DNA from: an uncultured Bacteriovoracaceae bacterium | Lineage (GTDB): Bacteria > Bdellovibrionota > Bacteriovoracia > Bacteriovoracales > Bacteriovoracaceae | Assembly: GCA_937923325.1 (NCBI GenBank) | Contig: CAKZUQ010000041.1 | Coordinates: 1 to 11,840 of the forward strand | Direction: 5' to 3' | Length of the DNA stretch: 11,840 bases | Part shown: positions 1 through 6,999 of the stretch, piece after piece | How positions within the stretch are numbered: the first letter of the stretch is position 1 | Layout of the letters: each line of letters opens with the position of its first letter | Notes under the pieces: model-generated | Told to the model about the DNA's origin: nothing | Seen by the model: only the letters and a program-made list of their open reading frames with translations | Databases searched by the model: none | Translations under genes and position numbers: made by a program

Positions 1-20
1 TTAAATTTTGAATTGAACAT
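1..20 (-). CDS. Start of a gene running off the left edge (partial)
   Basis: On the minus strand an ATG at 20-18 begins Met-Phe-Asn-Ser-Lys-Phe and then leaves the window. It is preceded by a clear AAGGAG ribosome-binding site at 37-32, 11 nt from the ATG, which is slightly long but acceptable. Six codons give no clue to function. The Shine-Dalgarno match is the only support. The gene would be transcribed away from the ABC-F gene, and its leader would overlap the putative gene remnant on the plus strand. Confidence 0.45.
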
Positions 21-96
21 AGGCTCTTTTTCTCCTTAAAAATAAATTTCAGCGAATCTATTTTATCAGAAAATGAGTCTGTGTTTACTCAACTGA

Positions 97-258
97 TTTA
101 GTCGGGGCGCACTGCTTCCCACCTTGGATCGAGAAGAGCCAGATGCCCTAATAAGCGTCAGGGATAAGGTTAAGAGTATAGAAGAAGTAAAAAAAACTGG
201 TTTTGAATTAACTGAATACCACGGGGATCTTAAAACATTAAAACTAGATAAAAAGTAA
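97..258 (+). pseudogene. C-terminal remnant of an unidentified gene
   Basis: One plus-strand frame is open from just after a TGA (94-96) to a TAA at 256-258 and reads like real protein, for example DREEPDALISVRDKVKS followed by a charged tail ending LKLDKK. It has no ATG and no ribosome-binding site; the only start-like codon, TTG at 124, has no Shine-Dalgarno sequence. Just upstream, frame 3 reads ILSENESVFTQLI and stops at 99-101, so one frameshift near 97 would join the two pieces. I read this as the decayed 3' end of a gene. I do not recognise the family. A minus-strand reading over the same bases looks like its shadow, rich in Ser and Leu and without a credible start signal. Confidence 0.35.
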
Positions 259-312
259 TACTTCAAATCACCTATTTTCATACACTTAGCTCAGATAAAA
301 TAGTTTCAGCCT

Positions 313-341
313 TTTACAAATCTAATTAAATTTCCTATAAA
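313..341 (+). promoter_or_regulatory. Promoter for the ABC-F gene
   Basis: TTTACA (313-318) and TATAAA (336-341) are separated by 17 bp, a good sigma-70 match upstream of the ATG at 373. A perfect TATAAT also sits at 347-352 but has no recognisable -35 at the right distance. Either would give a short leader carrying the AAGGA ribosome-binding site at 361-365. Confidence 0.5.
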
Positions 342-372
342 GCATCTATAATTTTTTTCAAAGGATTCTTAG

Positions 373-1968
373 ATGATCAGTGCAAATAATATAAGCTTAA
401 GCTTTGGTGGAAGAAAGCTTTTCGACGAAGTTAATATCAGATTTACTCAGGGTAATTGTTATGGATTAATCGGTGCCAATGGAGCTGGTAAATCGACTTT
501 TGTAAAAATATTATCTGGTGACTTAGAGCCAAATACTGGTGGTGTTGAATTGGGTCCGGGAGAAAGACTTTCAGTTCTTAAGCAAGATCACTATGCATAT
601 GATGAATTCACAGTGCTTCAAACTGTTATCATGGGAAATGACCGTCTATTTAAAATCATGGAAGAGAAAGAAGCGTTATACGCCAAAGAAGACTTTACTG
701 AAGAAGATGGAATAAAGTCTGCTGAGTTAGAGTCCGACTTTGCAGAAATGAATGGATGGGAAGCAGAGTCTGATGCTGGAATTATGTTAAGTGGCCTAGG
801 AATTGGAACAGATTTACATGATAAATTAATGAAAGATCTTCCTGGGACTCAAAAAGTAAAAGTTTTACTTGGTCAGGCCCTTTTTGGAAAGCCAGATGTT
901 CTTCTTCTAGATGAGCCTACCAACCACCTTGATATTGCAGCTATTCAATGGCTTGAAGAATTTTTATATAATTTTGATAATACTGTTATTGTTGTTTCTC
1001 ACGATAGACATTTTTTAAATAAAGTCTGTACTCATATTGCTGATTTAGATTTTGGAAAAATCAAAATATACACAGGTAACTATGACTTTTGGAGAAAATC
1101 AAGTGAGCTTGCACTTCAACTAAGAGCAGATCAGAAGAAAAAGAATGAAGACAAGGCAAAAGATTTAAAAGCATTTATTCAAAAATTCTCTGCCAATGCT
1201 TCAAAAGCAAAACAAGCAACTTCAAGAAAGCAGCAACTGGAAAAACTAGAAGTTAACGATTTACCTATCTCTACAAGAAAGTATCCATTTGTTCACTTTG
1301 AGCAAGAAAGAGAAGCTGGAAAAGATATACTTTCAGTTCAAGGTTTAACGAAGACTATCGATGGAGTTAAAATCTTAGACAATATTAGCTTCACTCTAAA
1401 TAAAGAAGATAAGATTGCTTTTTTAAGTGATAACGACTTAACAATCACAACTTTGTTCCAAATTCTTCACGGGGAAATTGAACCAGACGCTGGTGAGGTG
1501 AAGTGGGGAGTAACAATTAAAAACTCATACTTCCCTACAGATAATTCTAAATTCTTTGATGATGGAAAGTACTCAATCATTGATTGGTTAAAACAGTATT
1601 CTTATGACCAAAATGATACTTTCGTTCGTGGATTCTTAGGGAAAATGTTATTTTCAGGAGAAGAAGCAAAAAAGAAAACAAATGTTCTATCTGGTGGTGA
1701 AAAAGTAAGATGTATGCTTTCAAAAATGATGCTCGAAAGACCAAATGCTGTTACTCTTGATGGTCCTACTTCCCACTTAGACCTTGAAAGTATTACTTCA
1801 GTAAACGAAGGTTTAGTTAGATACAAAGGGACAGTATTATTCTCAAGTCATGACCATGAGTTTATCCAAACTGTCGCAAATAGAATAATAGATATAAATG
1901 GAACTCTTACTGAAGATAAGTATGTTACATATGATGAATACTTAGCATCGAAGTTAGCAAAGCAGTAA
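373..1968 (+). CDS. ykpA: ABC-F family ATPase, YkpA/YbiT type
   Basis: Soluble 531-residue protein with two ATP-binding cassettes and no membrane segment, the layout of ABC-F proteins, which bind the ribosomal E-site and modulate translation. Cassette 1 has a complete Walker A (GANGAGKST, 34-42), Walker B with catalytic glutamate (LLLDEP, Glu181) and switch His210, but a poor signature (LPGTQ, 156-160). Residues about 241-300 are the charged, helical linker that reaches the peptidyl-tRNA centre in this family. Cassette 2 has a perfect signature (LSGGEK, 439-444) and His493, but its P-loop reads LSDNDLTITT (351-360), without the lysine and glycines, and its Walker B has Gly464 for glutamate. 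So one composite ATP site is intact and the other is degenerate. From memory, Bacillus YkpA also has a non-canonical second P-loop. Start chosen for AAGGA at 361-365, 7 nt before ATG. Confidence 0.93.
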   Translation: MISANNISLSFGGRKLFDEVNIRFTQGNCYGLIGANGAGKSTFVKILSGDLEPNTGGVELGPGERLSVLKQDHYAYDEFTVLQTVIMGNDRLFKIMEEKEALYAKEDFTEEDGIKSAELESDFAEMNGWEAESDAGIMLSGLGIGTDLHDKLMKDLPGTQKVKVLLGQALFGKPDVLLLDEPTNHLDIAAIQWLEEFLYNFDNTVIVVSHDRHFLNKVCTHIADLDFGKIKIYTGNYDFWRKSSELALQLRADQKKKNEDKAKDLKAFIQKFSANASKAKQATSRKQQLEKLEVNDLPISTRKYPFVHFEQEREAGKDILSVQGLTKTIDGVKILDNISFTLNKEDKIAFLSDNDLTITTLFQILHGEIEPDAGEVKWGVTIKNSYFPTDNSKFFDDGKYSIIDWLKQYSYDQNDTFVRGFLGKMLFSGEEAKKKTNVLSGGEKVRCMLSKMMLERPNAVTLDGPTSHLDLESITSVNEGLVRYKGTVLFSSHDHEFIQTVANRIIDINGTLTEDKYVTYDEYLASKLAKQ

Positions 1969-2001
1969 AAAATTGGCCTCTATAATTAAACATATAGAGG
2001 C
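1967..2001 (-). terminator. Intrinsic terminator of the double-PAS kinase gene
   Basis: Bases 1976-1984 pair with 1993-2001 (9 bp, GCCTCTAT arm, 8-nt loop). Read on the minus strand the stem is followed within a few bases by six T (1972-1967), a classical intrinsic terminator that begins inside the kinase's stop codon. On the plus strand the stem lacks a T-tract, so it should stop the ABC-F transcript less well, although it is the only candidate for that gene. Confidence 0.65.
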
Positions 2002-3389
2002 TACTTATAAATTGGTATAAAAATTTCAAAACAAGTATGACCATCTATCAGTTTATACTGTAGTTTTCCATCAAAGCTCTCGACAATGGTTTTAGAAATA
2101 CTCATCCCCAAACCAGTTCCTTTATCAATCTCTTTTGTTGTAAAGAAAGGATCAAAGACTTTTTGAACAACTTCACTTGGGATTCCCTCTCCACAGTCCA
2201 TAACTCGAATAATATAACCATCTCCAAGAGAAAAGGAAGATACTTTAATCCACTTCTCACTATAACAATCTTTTGAGACCTCATCAAAAGAGTTATTTAA
2301 AAGGTTTAATAGAACCTGAGACAACTGCGTAGGGTTACAATAAATCTTTTTATCTTCAATATCACTCACATCAAAGTCTACATTAGAGTTTAAAAAATGG
2401 GCTAAACACAAATCGAAAGTTTTATTTAAAACTTCTTGAAATGAAACTTCTAATCGAACTTCACTTGGAGTATTTGTAGCAAATTCCCTAAGACCTGAAA
2501 TTATTTTAGAAGACCTATCTACCGCTTTCAATATTTTATCTGAATAGCCCATTAGTTTTTGTGCATCTTGTAGCTTATTTTTATCTATATACTTTTTTAT
2601 TCTCAGAGATAAGCCAGAGATAATGGCCAGTGGATTATTTAACTCATGTGCAATACTTGCACTAATCTCTCCCAAAGTTGCCAGTCTTGAATTATGAATT
2701 AACAATAGGTTTTTCTCTTCAACCTCTTTTTCCAGACTAACTCTTTTAGATATGTCTAAAATACTTCCACCAATAACTCCTTCTTCAAACCTAAAAGTGA
2801 CTTTAAGTGTTTTTCCTTTAAGCGTTTCAATTTTTATTCCAAAAGAATTCTTAACTTTTTTACAGATCATAAAAGATCTCAAAACCTTTCTTTTTTCGTC
2901 TTTAGATAAAAGACCTAGGATTTGTGACCTTAGATTAATGACCTCTAGAATATTTTGAGCTGTAATGGATAGAACAATTCGTTTTGTGGCTAACTCATAT
3001 GTCCATATCCCTGCATGAATATCAGATTGAATATTTTTAGCAAACTTCTCATGAGAGAATGCTTCTTCAATTTTAAAGCTTGATAAGTCTGTAAAACTAA
3101 GAAAGTAAGTTATATCTTGAGAATCTACATTTCGAATGAATTCAATATACAGTTCAACTTCCCTTAAGTCCTCTCCCACCTCAAGAGACTTTAAGACTTG
3201 AAAGTTAGAAACGTTTAATTTTTTCTTAATATCTTTTGTTAAGCTCTCAGGTAGGATTCTATAAATATTTTCATTCATTTCTTTGGGGTATAACAAAGCT
3301 GAAAAAGCTTTGTTATACTCAATAACTTGGCCTTGCTCATCGAAGCAGACATAGGCTGTATTTGAATACTTTAAGTAATTTTCGCTCAT
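2001..3389 (-). CDS. Cytoplasmic double-PAS sensor histidine kinase
   Basis: Soluble 462-residue kinase without membrane segments. Two PAS-like sensor regions (about 7-106 and 119-216; the second ends in the typical ILDISKR...E-E-V-E-E coiled exit) feed a HisKA dimerisation helix with phospho-acceptor His248 in AHELNNPLAII. The HATPase_c domain is complete: N box NLLNN (362-366), G1 DCGEGIP (398-404), F box FDPFFTTK (412-419) and G2 GTGLGM (424-429). It should autophosphorylate and donate to a receiver, but it carries none itself. The divergent REC-HD-GYP protein, about 150 bp away, is the nearest candidate partner (inference from position). ATG at 3389 is preferred to TTG at 3392. The ribosome-binding site is weak (GGCGG, 5 nt before the ATG). 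Ligand of the PAS domains unknown; no cofactor-binding motif is evident. Confidence 0.92.
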   Translation of the reverse strand: MSENYLKYSNTAYVCFDEQGQVIEYNKAFSALLYPKEMNENIYRILPESLTKDIKKKLNVSNFQVLKSLEVGEDLREVELYIEFIRNVDSQDITYFLSFTDLSSFKIEEAFSHEKFAKNIQSDIHAGIWTYELATKRIVLSITAQNILEVINLRSQILGLLSKDEKRKVLRSFMICKKVKNSFGIKIETLKGKTLKVTFRFEEGVIGGSILDISKRVSLEKEVEEKNLLLIHNSRLATLGEISASIAHELNNPLAIISGLSLRIKKYIDKNKLQDAQKLMGYSDKILKAVDRSSKIISGLREFATNTPSEVRLEVSFQEVLNKTFDLCLAHFLNSNVDFDVSDIEDKKIYCNPTQLSQVLLNLLNNSFDEVSKDCYSEKWIKVSSFSLGDGYIIRVMDCGEGIPSEVVQKVFDPFFTTKEIDKGTGLGMSISKTIVESFDGKLQYKLIDGHTCFEIFIPIYK

Positions 3390-3435
3390 CAATGCCGCCG
3401 TGATATTCCATATGTTATAATGTTTTGTAATATTT

Positions 3436-3465
3436 ATTATACTTAAAAAAACGAGCTGATGTTAA
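3436..3465 (-). promoter_or_regulatory. Promoter for the double-PAS kinase gene
   Basis: On the minus strand TTAACA (3465-3460) and a perfect TATAAT (3441-3436) are 18 bp apart, giving a leader of about 40 nt before the ATG at 3389. It lies in the divergent spacer shared with the HD-GYP operon. Confidence 0.5.
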
Positions 3466-3484
3466 ATATTGCAAGTTTCCTAAC

Positions 3485-3502
3485 ACTTAAGAATTCTTAA
3501 GT
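3485..3502. promoter_or_regulatory. 18-bp perfect palindrome, candidate operator
   Basis: ACTTAAGAATTCTTAAGT is a perfect inverted repeat with two 9-bp half-sites and no spacer, in the divergent intergenic region, 34 bp before the REC-HD-GYP start and 19 bp upstream of the kinase's -35. Symmetry, size and position suit a dimeric DNA-binding regulator. No T-tract follows and there is no loop, so it is not a terminator. No transcription factor gene is present in the window to bind it. Confidence 0.45.
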
Positions 3503-3525
3503 ACCAGAAAGTTTAGAACTATAGG
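3497..3525 (+). promoter_or_regulatory. Weak candidate promoter for the HD-GYP operon
   Basis: TTAAGT (3497-3502) and TATAGG (3520-3525) are 17 bp apart, but both match the sigma-70 consensus poorly and would place the start of transcription almost at the ATG (3537), overlapping AGGA (3523-3526), the likely ribosome-binding site. If real, the -35 lies within the right half of the palindrome, so its binding protein would repress. An activator-dependent or upstream promoter is equally possible. Confidence 0.2.
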
Positions 3526-3536
3526 ATTATTAATAG

Positions 3537-4931
3537 ATGCAAAGTAAATCAATATTAATATGTGATCCAGACGATACTTGGGACAATAAAATCGTCTCAA
3601 AACTTGGTCAACAGAGTGAGTACACAGTCAAAAGTGCTAGAAATGGAAAGGAAGCTCAAAGGCTTTTATATGAAGCACCATTCGATGTTGTAATTATTGA
3701 TTTAAACTTAATTAACTTTTCCTCAATCGAAGTCATTAAATACATTAAGTTTAGCAATCTAAAAACACAGATTATCGTAACTTGCCAAAATCAAAGTCTA
3801 TTTGAAGACTTTTTTCCAAACTCTAAGGTTGTTCAAAAACTTGGAATATCTCAATCACTAATTAAGCCATTTCAGATACAAAAGCTTATTGATACTATCG
3901 AAGGAGTTAAAGCAAATCAATCTTGGAAAAACCTAGAAGGAAAAGATGCTGAAGACTTTGAAGAAGAAGTCTCAGACTTAGACGATAATTTTACAGGGAT
4001 AAAGGTTGAAGAGTTCTTCTGTGGTAATGTTTCTATTTTTGACTTATTTATTCGACTAAAAAGAAATAAATTTTTAAAAATCCTCCATGCTGGTGACTTT
4101 ATGGAGAAAGATAGATTATTAAAATATCAAAAAGAAAAAGGGATTACTCACCTATATTTCAAAACGAAAGAAAGAATGAAATATATTAATTATATGAATG
4201 ACCTTCTTAGTAAGGTAAGTGCAAATCCTGAAGTAAAAACTGATAAGAAATTAAATTTATTGAAAAATGCCAGTGAGAAATTTATTGAGGAAGTTTATGT
4301 TAAGGGGATTAGCGACAATTTAGTATCGGAAGGAATGGATTTGTGTGACAGTATCTACACAACAATTAATAAAGATAAAGGTTTAGCTTCTTTATTAAAG
4401 CAGTATTGTGAATACAATGATTCAGCTGAAGAACATATTTTTCTGACAACATTCTTCTCAACACTAATAGCCAACCAAATACCTTGGGTAACTGAGAGAA
4501 GTATGAAAGTAATCGCAATGGGAGCCTTCTTTCACGACATTGGAAAGATAAAACTTCCAGCTTCAACGAGAAATAAAAAGACTTGGGAGATGTCGCCAGA
4601 GCAATATATCGAATACCAAAATCACTGTCAGTATGGAGTAGAGCTCCTAGAAGGAAACCCAATAATAAATGAGCAAATATTACAAATTATTTATCAGCAC
4701 CATGAACTCATTAACGGTGATGGCTTTCCAAATGGTTTATCAGGCTCAAAAATATATCCTCTTGCTAAGATAATCTCATTTGCTGACTTTATTGCAGAAC
4801 ATGCGGTAAAAACAGGCTTATCACCTTTTTACACATTAAAAGATATAATAGAAGAACGAAAAGATATATTCAATTATGATCCAGACAGTGTGAAGTCTAT
4901 GATAAAAGGTTTAATAAGCAGTGAAAAGTAA
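3537..4931 (+). CDS. Response regulator with HD-GYP phosphodiesterase domain (GFP variant)
   Basis: 464 residues. N-terminal receiver (5-120) with acidic pocket Asp10/Asp12-13, phospho-acceptor Asp55 and Lys110-Pro111. An acidic linker (134-152) leads to a region (about 155-225) resembling the small alpha/beta module often found before HD-GYP domains, and then the HD-GYP catalytic domain (about 290-460). The metal and substrate residues are present: His300, HDIGK (333-337), His363, HHE (388-390), NGDGFPNGL (393-401) and Asp417. The motif that names the family is GFP, not GYP. HD-GYP enzymes hydrolyse c-di-GMP to pGpG or GMP; a Bdellovibrio HD-GYP protein of known structure also lacks this tyrosine. 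Likely a phosphorylation-controlled c-di-GMP phosphodiesterase or sensor. First gene of a three-gene operon; its end overlaps the next gene by 11 nt. Confidence 0.88.
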   Translation: MQSKSILICDPDDTWDNKIVSKLGQQSEYTVKSARNGKEAQRLLYEAPFDVVIIDLNLINFSSIEVIKYIKFSNLKTQIIVTCQNQSLFEDFFPNSKVVQKLGISQSLIKPFQIQKLIDTIEGVKANQSWKNLEGKDAEDFEEEVSDLDDNFTGIKVEEFFCGNVSIFDLFIRLKRNKFLKILHAGDFMEKDRLLKYQKEKGITHLYFKTKERMKYINYMNDLLSKVSANPEVKTDKKLNLLKNASEKFIEEVYVKGISDNLVSEGMDLCDSIYTTINKDKGLASLLKQYCEYNDSAEEHIFLTTFFSTLIANQIPWVTERSMKVIAMGAFFHDIGKIKLPASTRNKKTWEMSPEQYIEYQNHCQYGVELLEGNPIINEQILQIIYQHHELINGDGFPNGLSGSKIYPLAKIISFADFIAEHAVKTGLSPFYTLKDIIEERKDIFNYDPDSVKSMIKGLISSEK

Positions 4932-6543
4932 ACGAGTAATTCTATGTATAGGTGTCCAGGTTGAAATTATTCATTCAATGGAAACTTTTTTCTCTCAAGT
5001 TGACAAAGATTTTTTTGAATATGAGTTCATCTTTTACAAAGATATAGAAGAGTACTTCTTGAAAATTCAAGAAACAAAAGTTCCAAGCTTTATTGTAATG
5101 AATTTCTGTGAATTAGAACAAGATAATGATTCATGCCATGAGATTGTAAGTGTATTTAAAGGCTACTCTCTTTTTAAATCAATTCCTTTAATTGGTATTT
5201 TTGATAATGCTGAATCTATAAATCAAAATGCATCTTTATTTGGGATCGGTGTTAACTATGCTCATATTTTAGGAAATGATCCTCAACAGTTTTTAACAAA
5301 TATATATTATATTAGTTTTGAAGATGAAAGCTATAACAAAGACTATGCTATGGCCAAAGGCTTTACTCTAGAGAGTAAAGCACAGTTGCTTGTTTATCTT
5401 TCTGAGATCCAAGAAGAAGCTCTTATCTATGATTCAGATATTTCATTTAAAACAGATACCATCAGTACCCAAGTAAATCTTTTCAAAGACTTTAACGCCA
5501 CAGATCTTCCAATAATAGAATCCTTTAAAGGTGGAAAGCTGTTTAATACTTTTAATAGTGATCATTTGAAAATTCCATTTGCCACAGGTTGGGATGAAAG
5601 CCCAACAGCTCTTGCTGCGGACACTTATGAGTCATGGATAGAGATGAATAAAGAAGACTTTTCGACTCGAAGTAATAATATATTGTTTTTTTCTAAAAAC
5701 AGAAAAATTCTTAGCCCTCTAAACGAACTTCTAAAAGAACATAAAACGATTAACTTTACGCTACGAGAACAGTTTGTCTCTGAAGATAAAGAGATATTAA
5801 AATTAAATTCTCAATTTATATTTTTTGAAATAACAGACGAAGAAGACTTTGACCACATGGATGAGTTACTAAATGAACTCTCTAACCTTCAACCTAAATA
5901 TACTCCATTTATTATTATTTTTAACTGTGACTCTGCATCAGCAGCCCTTCAAAAGGTTTATAATTTAAAAACCGTCCTTGCAACTCCCAAAAAAGCAAAT
6001 TTAAAAAATTTAAATGATATGGTTTCTATTCTTGAGAGCAAGTCTAAGAATATTAATAACTACCTTTTCAAAAATGATCAAAGAGTTGTTTCTTATTATA
6101 ATTTAGATGTTAAGATGACGAGTATCACTGAGAATGAAGTCACTTTTCAATCCTATACAGAGATTCCAATGTATACAGTATTAAAGTTAAATATACCCAT
6201 AGAGATGTATTTACTTGTAATTCCTCCCTTTAAAAAACTGAGACCACTACCTGATGGCTTTCACTACCAATGCTTTGTTATGGGTATTAATGAAAAAAAC
6301 AGTGAGTATTTAAGAAAGTATGTAAATAGACTTATCTCTAAGAAGCCAACTTCTTGGATGCATATTTCGTTTGATGAAGATATAAAAATTGAAGACCCTA
6401 CTAGTGAAGATGATAATGGATCAAGTCAAATTCATAGCAAAGAGGAATTTTTAGAGAAAAAATCTAAAGATCAACAAGACGCAATTAAAGAAACAACAAA
6501 AGAAGAAAGAATAAAGTCTCAAGGATTAAAGTCTAAACTCTAG
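4921..6543 (+). CDS. Large pseudo-receiver protein, possible PilZ-like C-terminus
   Basis: 540 residues, GTG start at 4921 within the end of the HD-GYP gene (11-nt overlap; AAAAGG 11 nt upstream). Not assigned to a known family. Residues about 4-130 and 252-370 each alternate hydrophobic strands and helices like a receiver (for example RVILCIGVQ...SFIVMNFCE...PLIGIFD and NNILFFSKN...FIFFEIT...FIIIFNC...VLATPKK). The phospho-acceptor Asp is missing in both: Asn61 and Glu303 occupy its probable place. Residues about 385-475 have a beta-rich run ending YLRKYVNRLI that resembles a PilZ barrel plus closing helix, but without a clear RxxxR or D/NxSxxG motif. The last 55 residues are highly charged and probably disordered. 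No membrane segment. Sits between a phosphodiesterase and a receiver, which suggests a scaffold or c-di-GMP-responsive adaptor (inference). Confidence 0.75.
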   Translation: MKSKRVILCIGVQVEIIHSMETFFSQVDKDFFEYEFIFYKDIEEYFLKIQETKVPSFIVMNFCELEQDNDSCHEIVSVFKGYSLFKSIPLIGIFDNAESINQNASLFGIGVNYAHILGNDPQQFLTNIYYISFEDESYNKDYAMAKGFTLESKAQLLVYLSEIQEEALIYDSDISFKTDTISTQVNLFKDFNATDLPIIESFKGGKLFNTFNSDHLKIPFATGWDESPTALAADTYESWIEMNKEDFSTRSNNILFFSKNRKILSPLNELLKEHKTINFTLREQFVSEDKEILKLNSQFIFFEITDEEDFDHMDELLNELSNLQPKYTPFIIIFNCDSASAALQKVYNLKTVLATPKKANLKNLNDMVSILESKSKNINNYLFKNDQRVVSYYNLDVKMTSITENEVTFQSYTEIPMYTVLKLNIPIEMYLLVIPPFKKLRPLPDGFHYQCFVMGINEKNSEYLRKYVNRLISKKPTSWMHISFDEDIKIEDPTSEDDNGSSQIHSKEEFLEKKSKDQQDAIKETTKEERIKSQGLKSKL

Positions 6544-6546
6544 GAG
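6542..6546 (+). promoter_or_regulatory. Ribosome-binding site overlapping the upstream stop codon
   Basis: AGGAG starts inside the TAG stop of the pseudo-receiver gene, 6 nt before the ATG at 6553. It is the best Shine-Dalgarno match in this operon and should let the receiver be made in higher amounts than its two upstream partners. Confidence 0.7.
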
Positions 6547-6552
6547 TAATAC

Positions 6553-6999
6553 ATGAGTATTAATAAAAAGATTCTTATAATTGATGACGAGTCAGAATTA
6601 AGATCTAATATAATTGATCTTGTGGAAGATATTACTGAGGACTATATAGAAGCTAGTGATGGAGAAGAAGGCTTAGCAATGTTTCACGAGCATGGACCAT
6701 TCGCTTGTATCATCTGTGATATAAGAATGCCTAATATGGATGGAGTTGAATTCGCAAAGGCCATAAGGCAACTAAATACAGATGTACCTTTAATTTTCTT
6801 TACGGCCCATGGGAATAAGAATGCTATGTTGAAGGCTATCAAGTACGGTGTATTTGACTTCGTAAATAAGCCCTACTACGACAATTTAGCTGAAATAGTT
6901 CAAAGAGCAATTAACTTTAGTAATAATAAAAAAGATGAAAAAACTGAAGATCAACTTGTCACAGAGTATAAGAAATTGTTTAAAGCAATGTCAGAGTAA
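6553..6999 (+). CDS. Single-domain response regulator (receiver only), copy 1
   Basis: 148 residues: one complete CheY-like receiver with acidic Asp11-Asp12, phospho-acceptor Asp56 (IICDIRMP), Thr84 in FFTAHG and Lys106-Pro107. There is no output domain, so it should act as a phosphorelay shuttle or by protein contact. A tail of about 25 residues follows the fold and contains TEYKKLFK. The second receiver in this window (9316-9750) is a paralog and keeps the same xEYKK tail, the same T-A/G-HG motif and the same RQL helix. Last gene of the HD-GYP operon. Its final six codons overlap by 20 nt the 3' end of the opposing pseudokinase gene. Confidence 0.92.
   Translation: MSINKKILIIDDESELRSNIIDLVEDITEDYIEASDGEEGLAMFHEHGPFACIICDIRMPNMDGVEFAKAIRQLNTDVPLIFFTAHGNKNAMLKAIKYGVFDFVNKPYYDNLAEIVQRAINFSNNKKDEKTEDQLVTEYKKLFKAMSE

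Noticed and set aside
66..281. Minus-strand open frame of 71 codons
   Set aside because: It mirrors the plus-strand remnant, has no ribosome-binding site, and has a composition (Ser, Leu, Phe rich) typical of antisense readings.
2752..2958. Plus-strand 68-codon frame inside the kinase gene
   Set aside because: Antisense shadow of the second PAS region, with no ribosome-binding site.
3416..3421. Plus-strand TATAAT in the divergent spacer
   Set aside because: It lies over 110 bp upstream of the HD-GYP gene and I saw no good -35 for it. It could be a long-leader promoter, but the support is too thin to list.
4366..4662. Minus-strand 98-codon frame inside the HD-GYP gene
   Set aside because: Antisense of the strongly conserved catalytic domain; no independent start signal.
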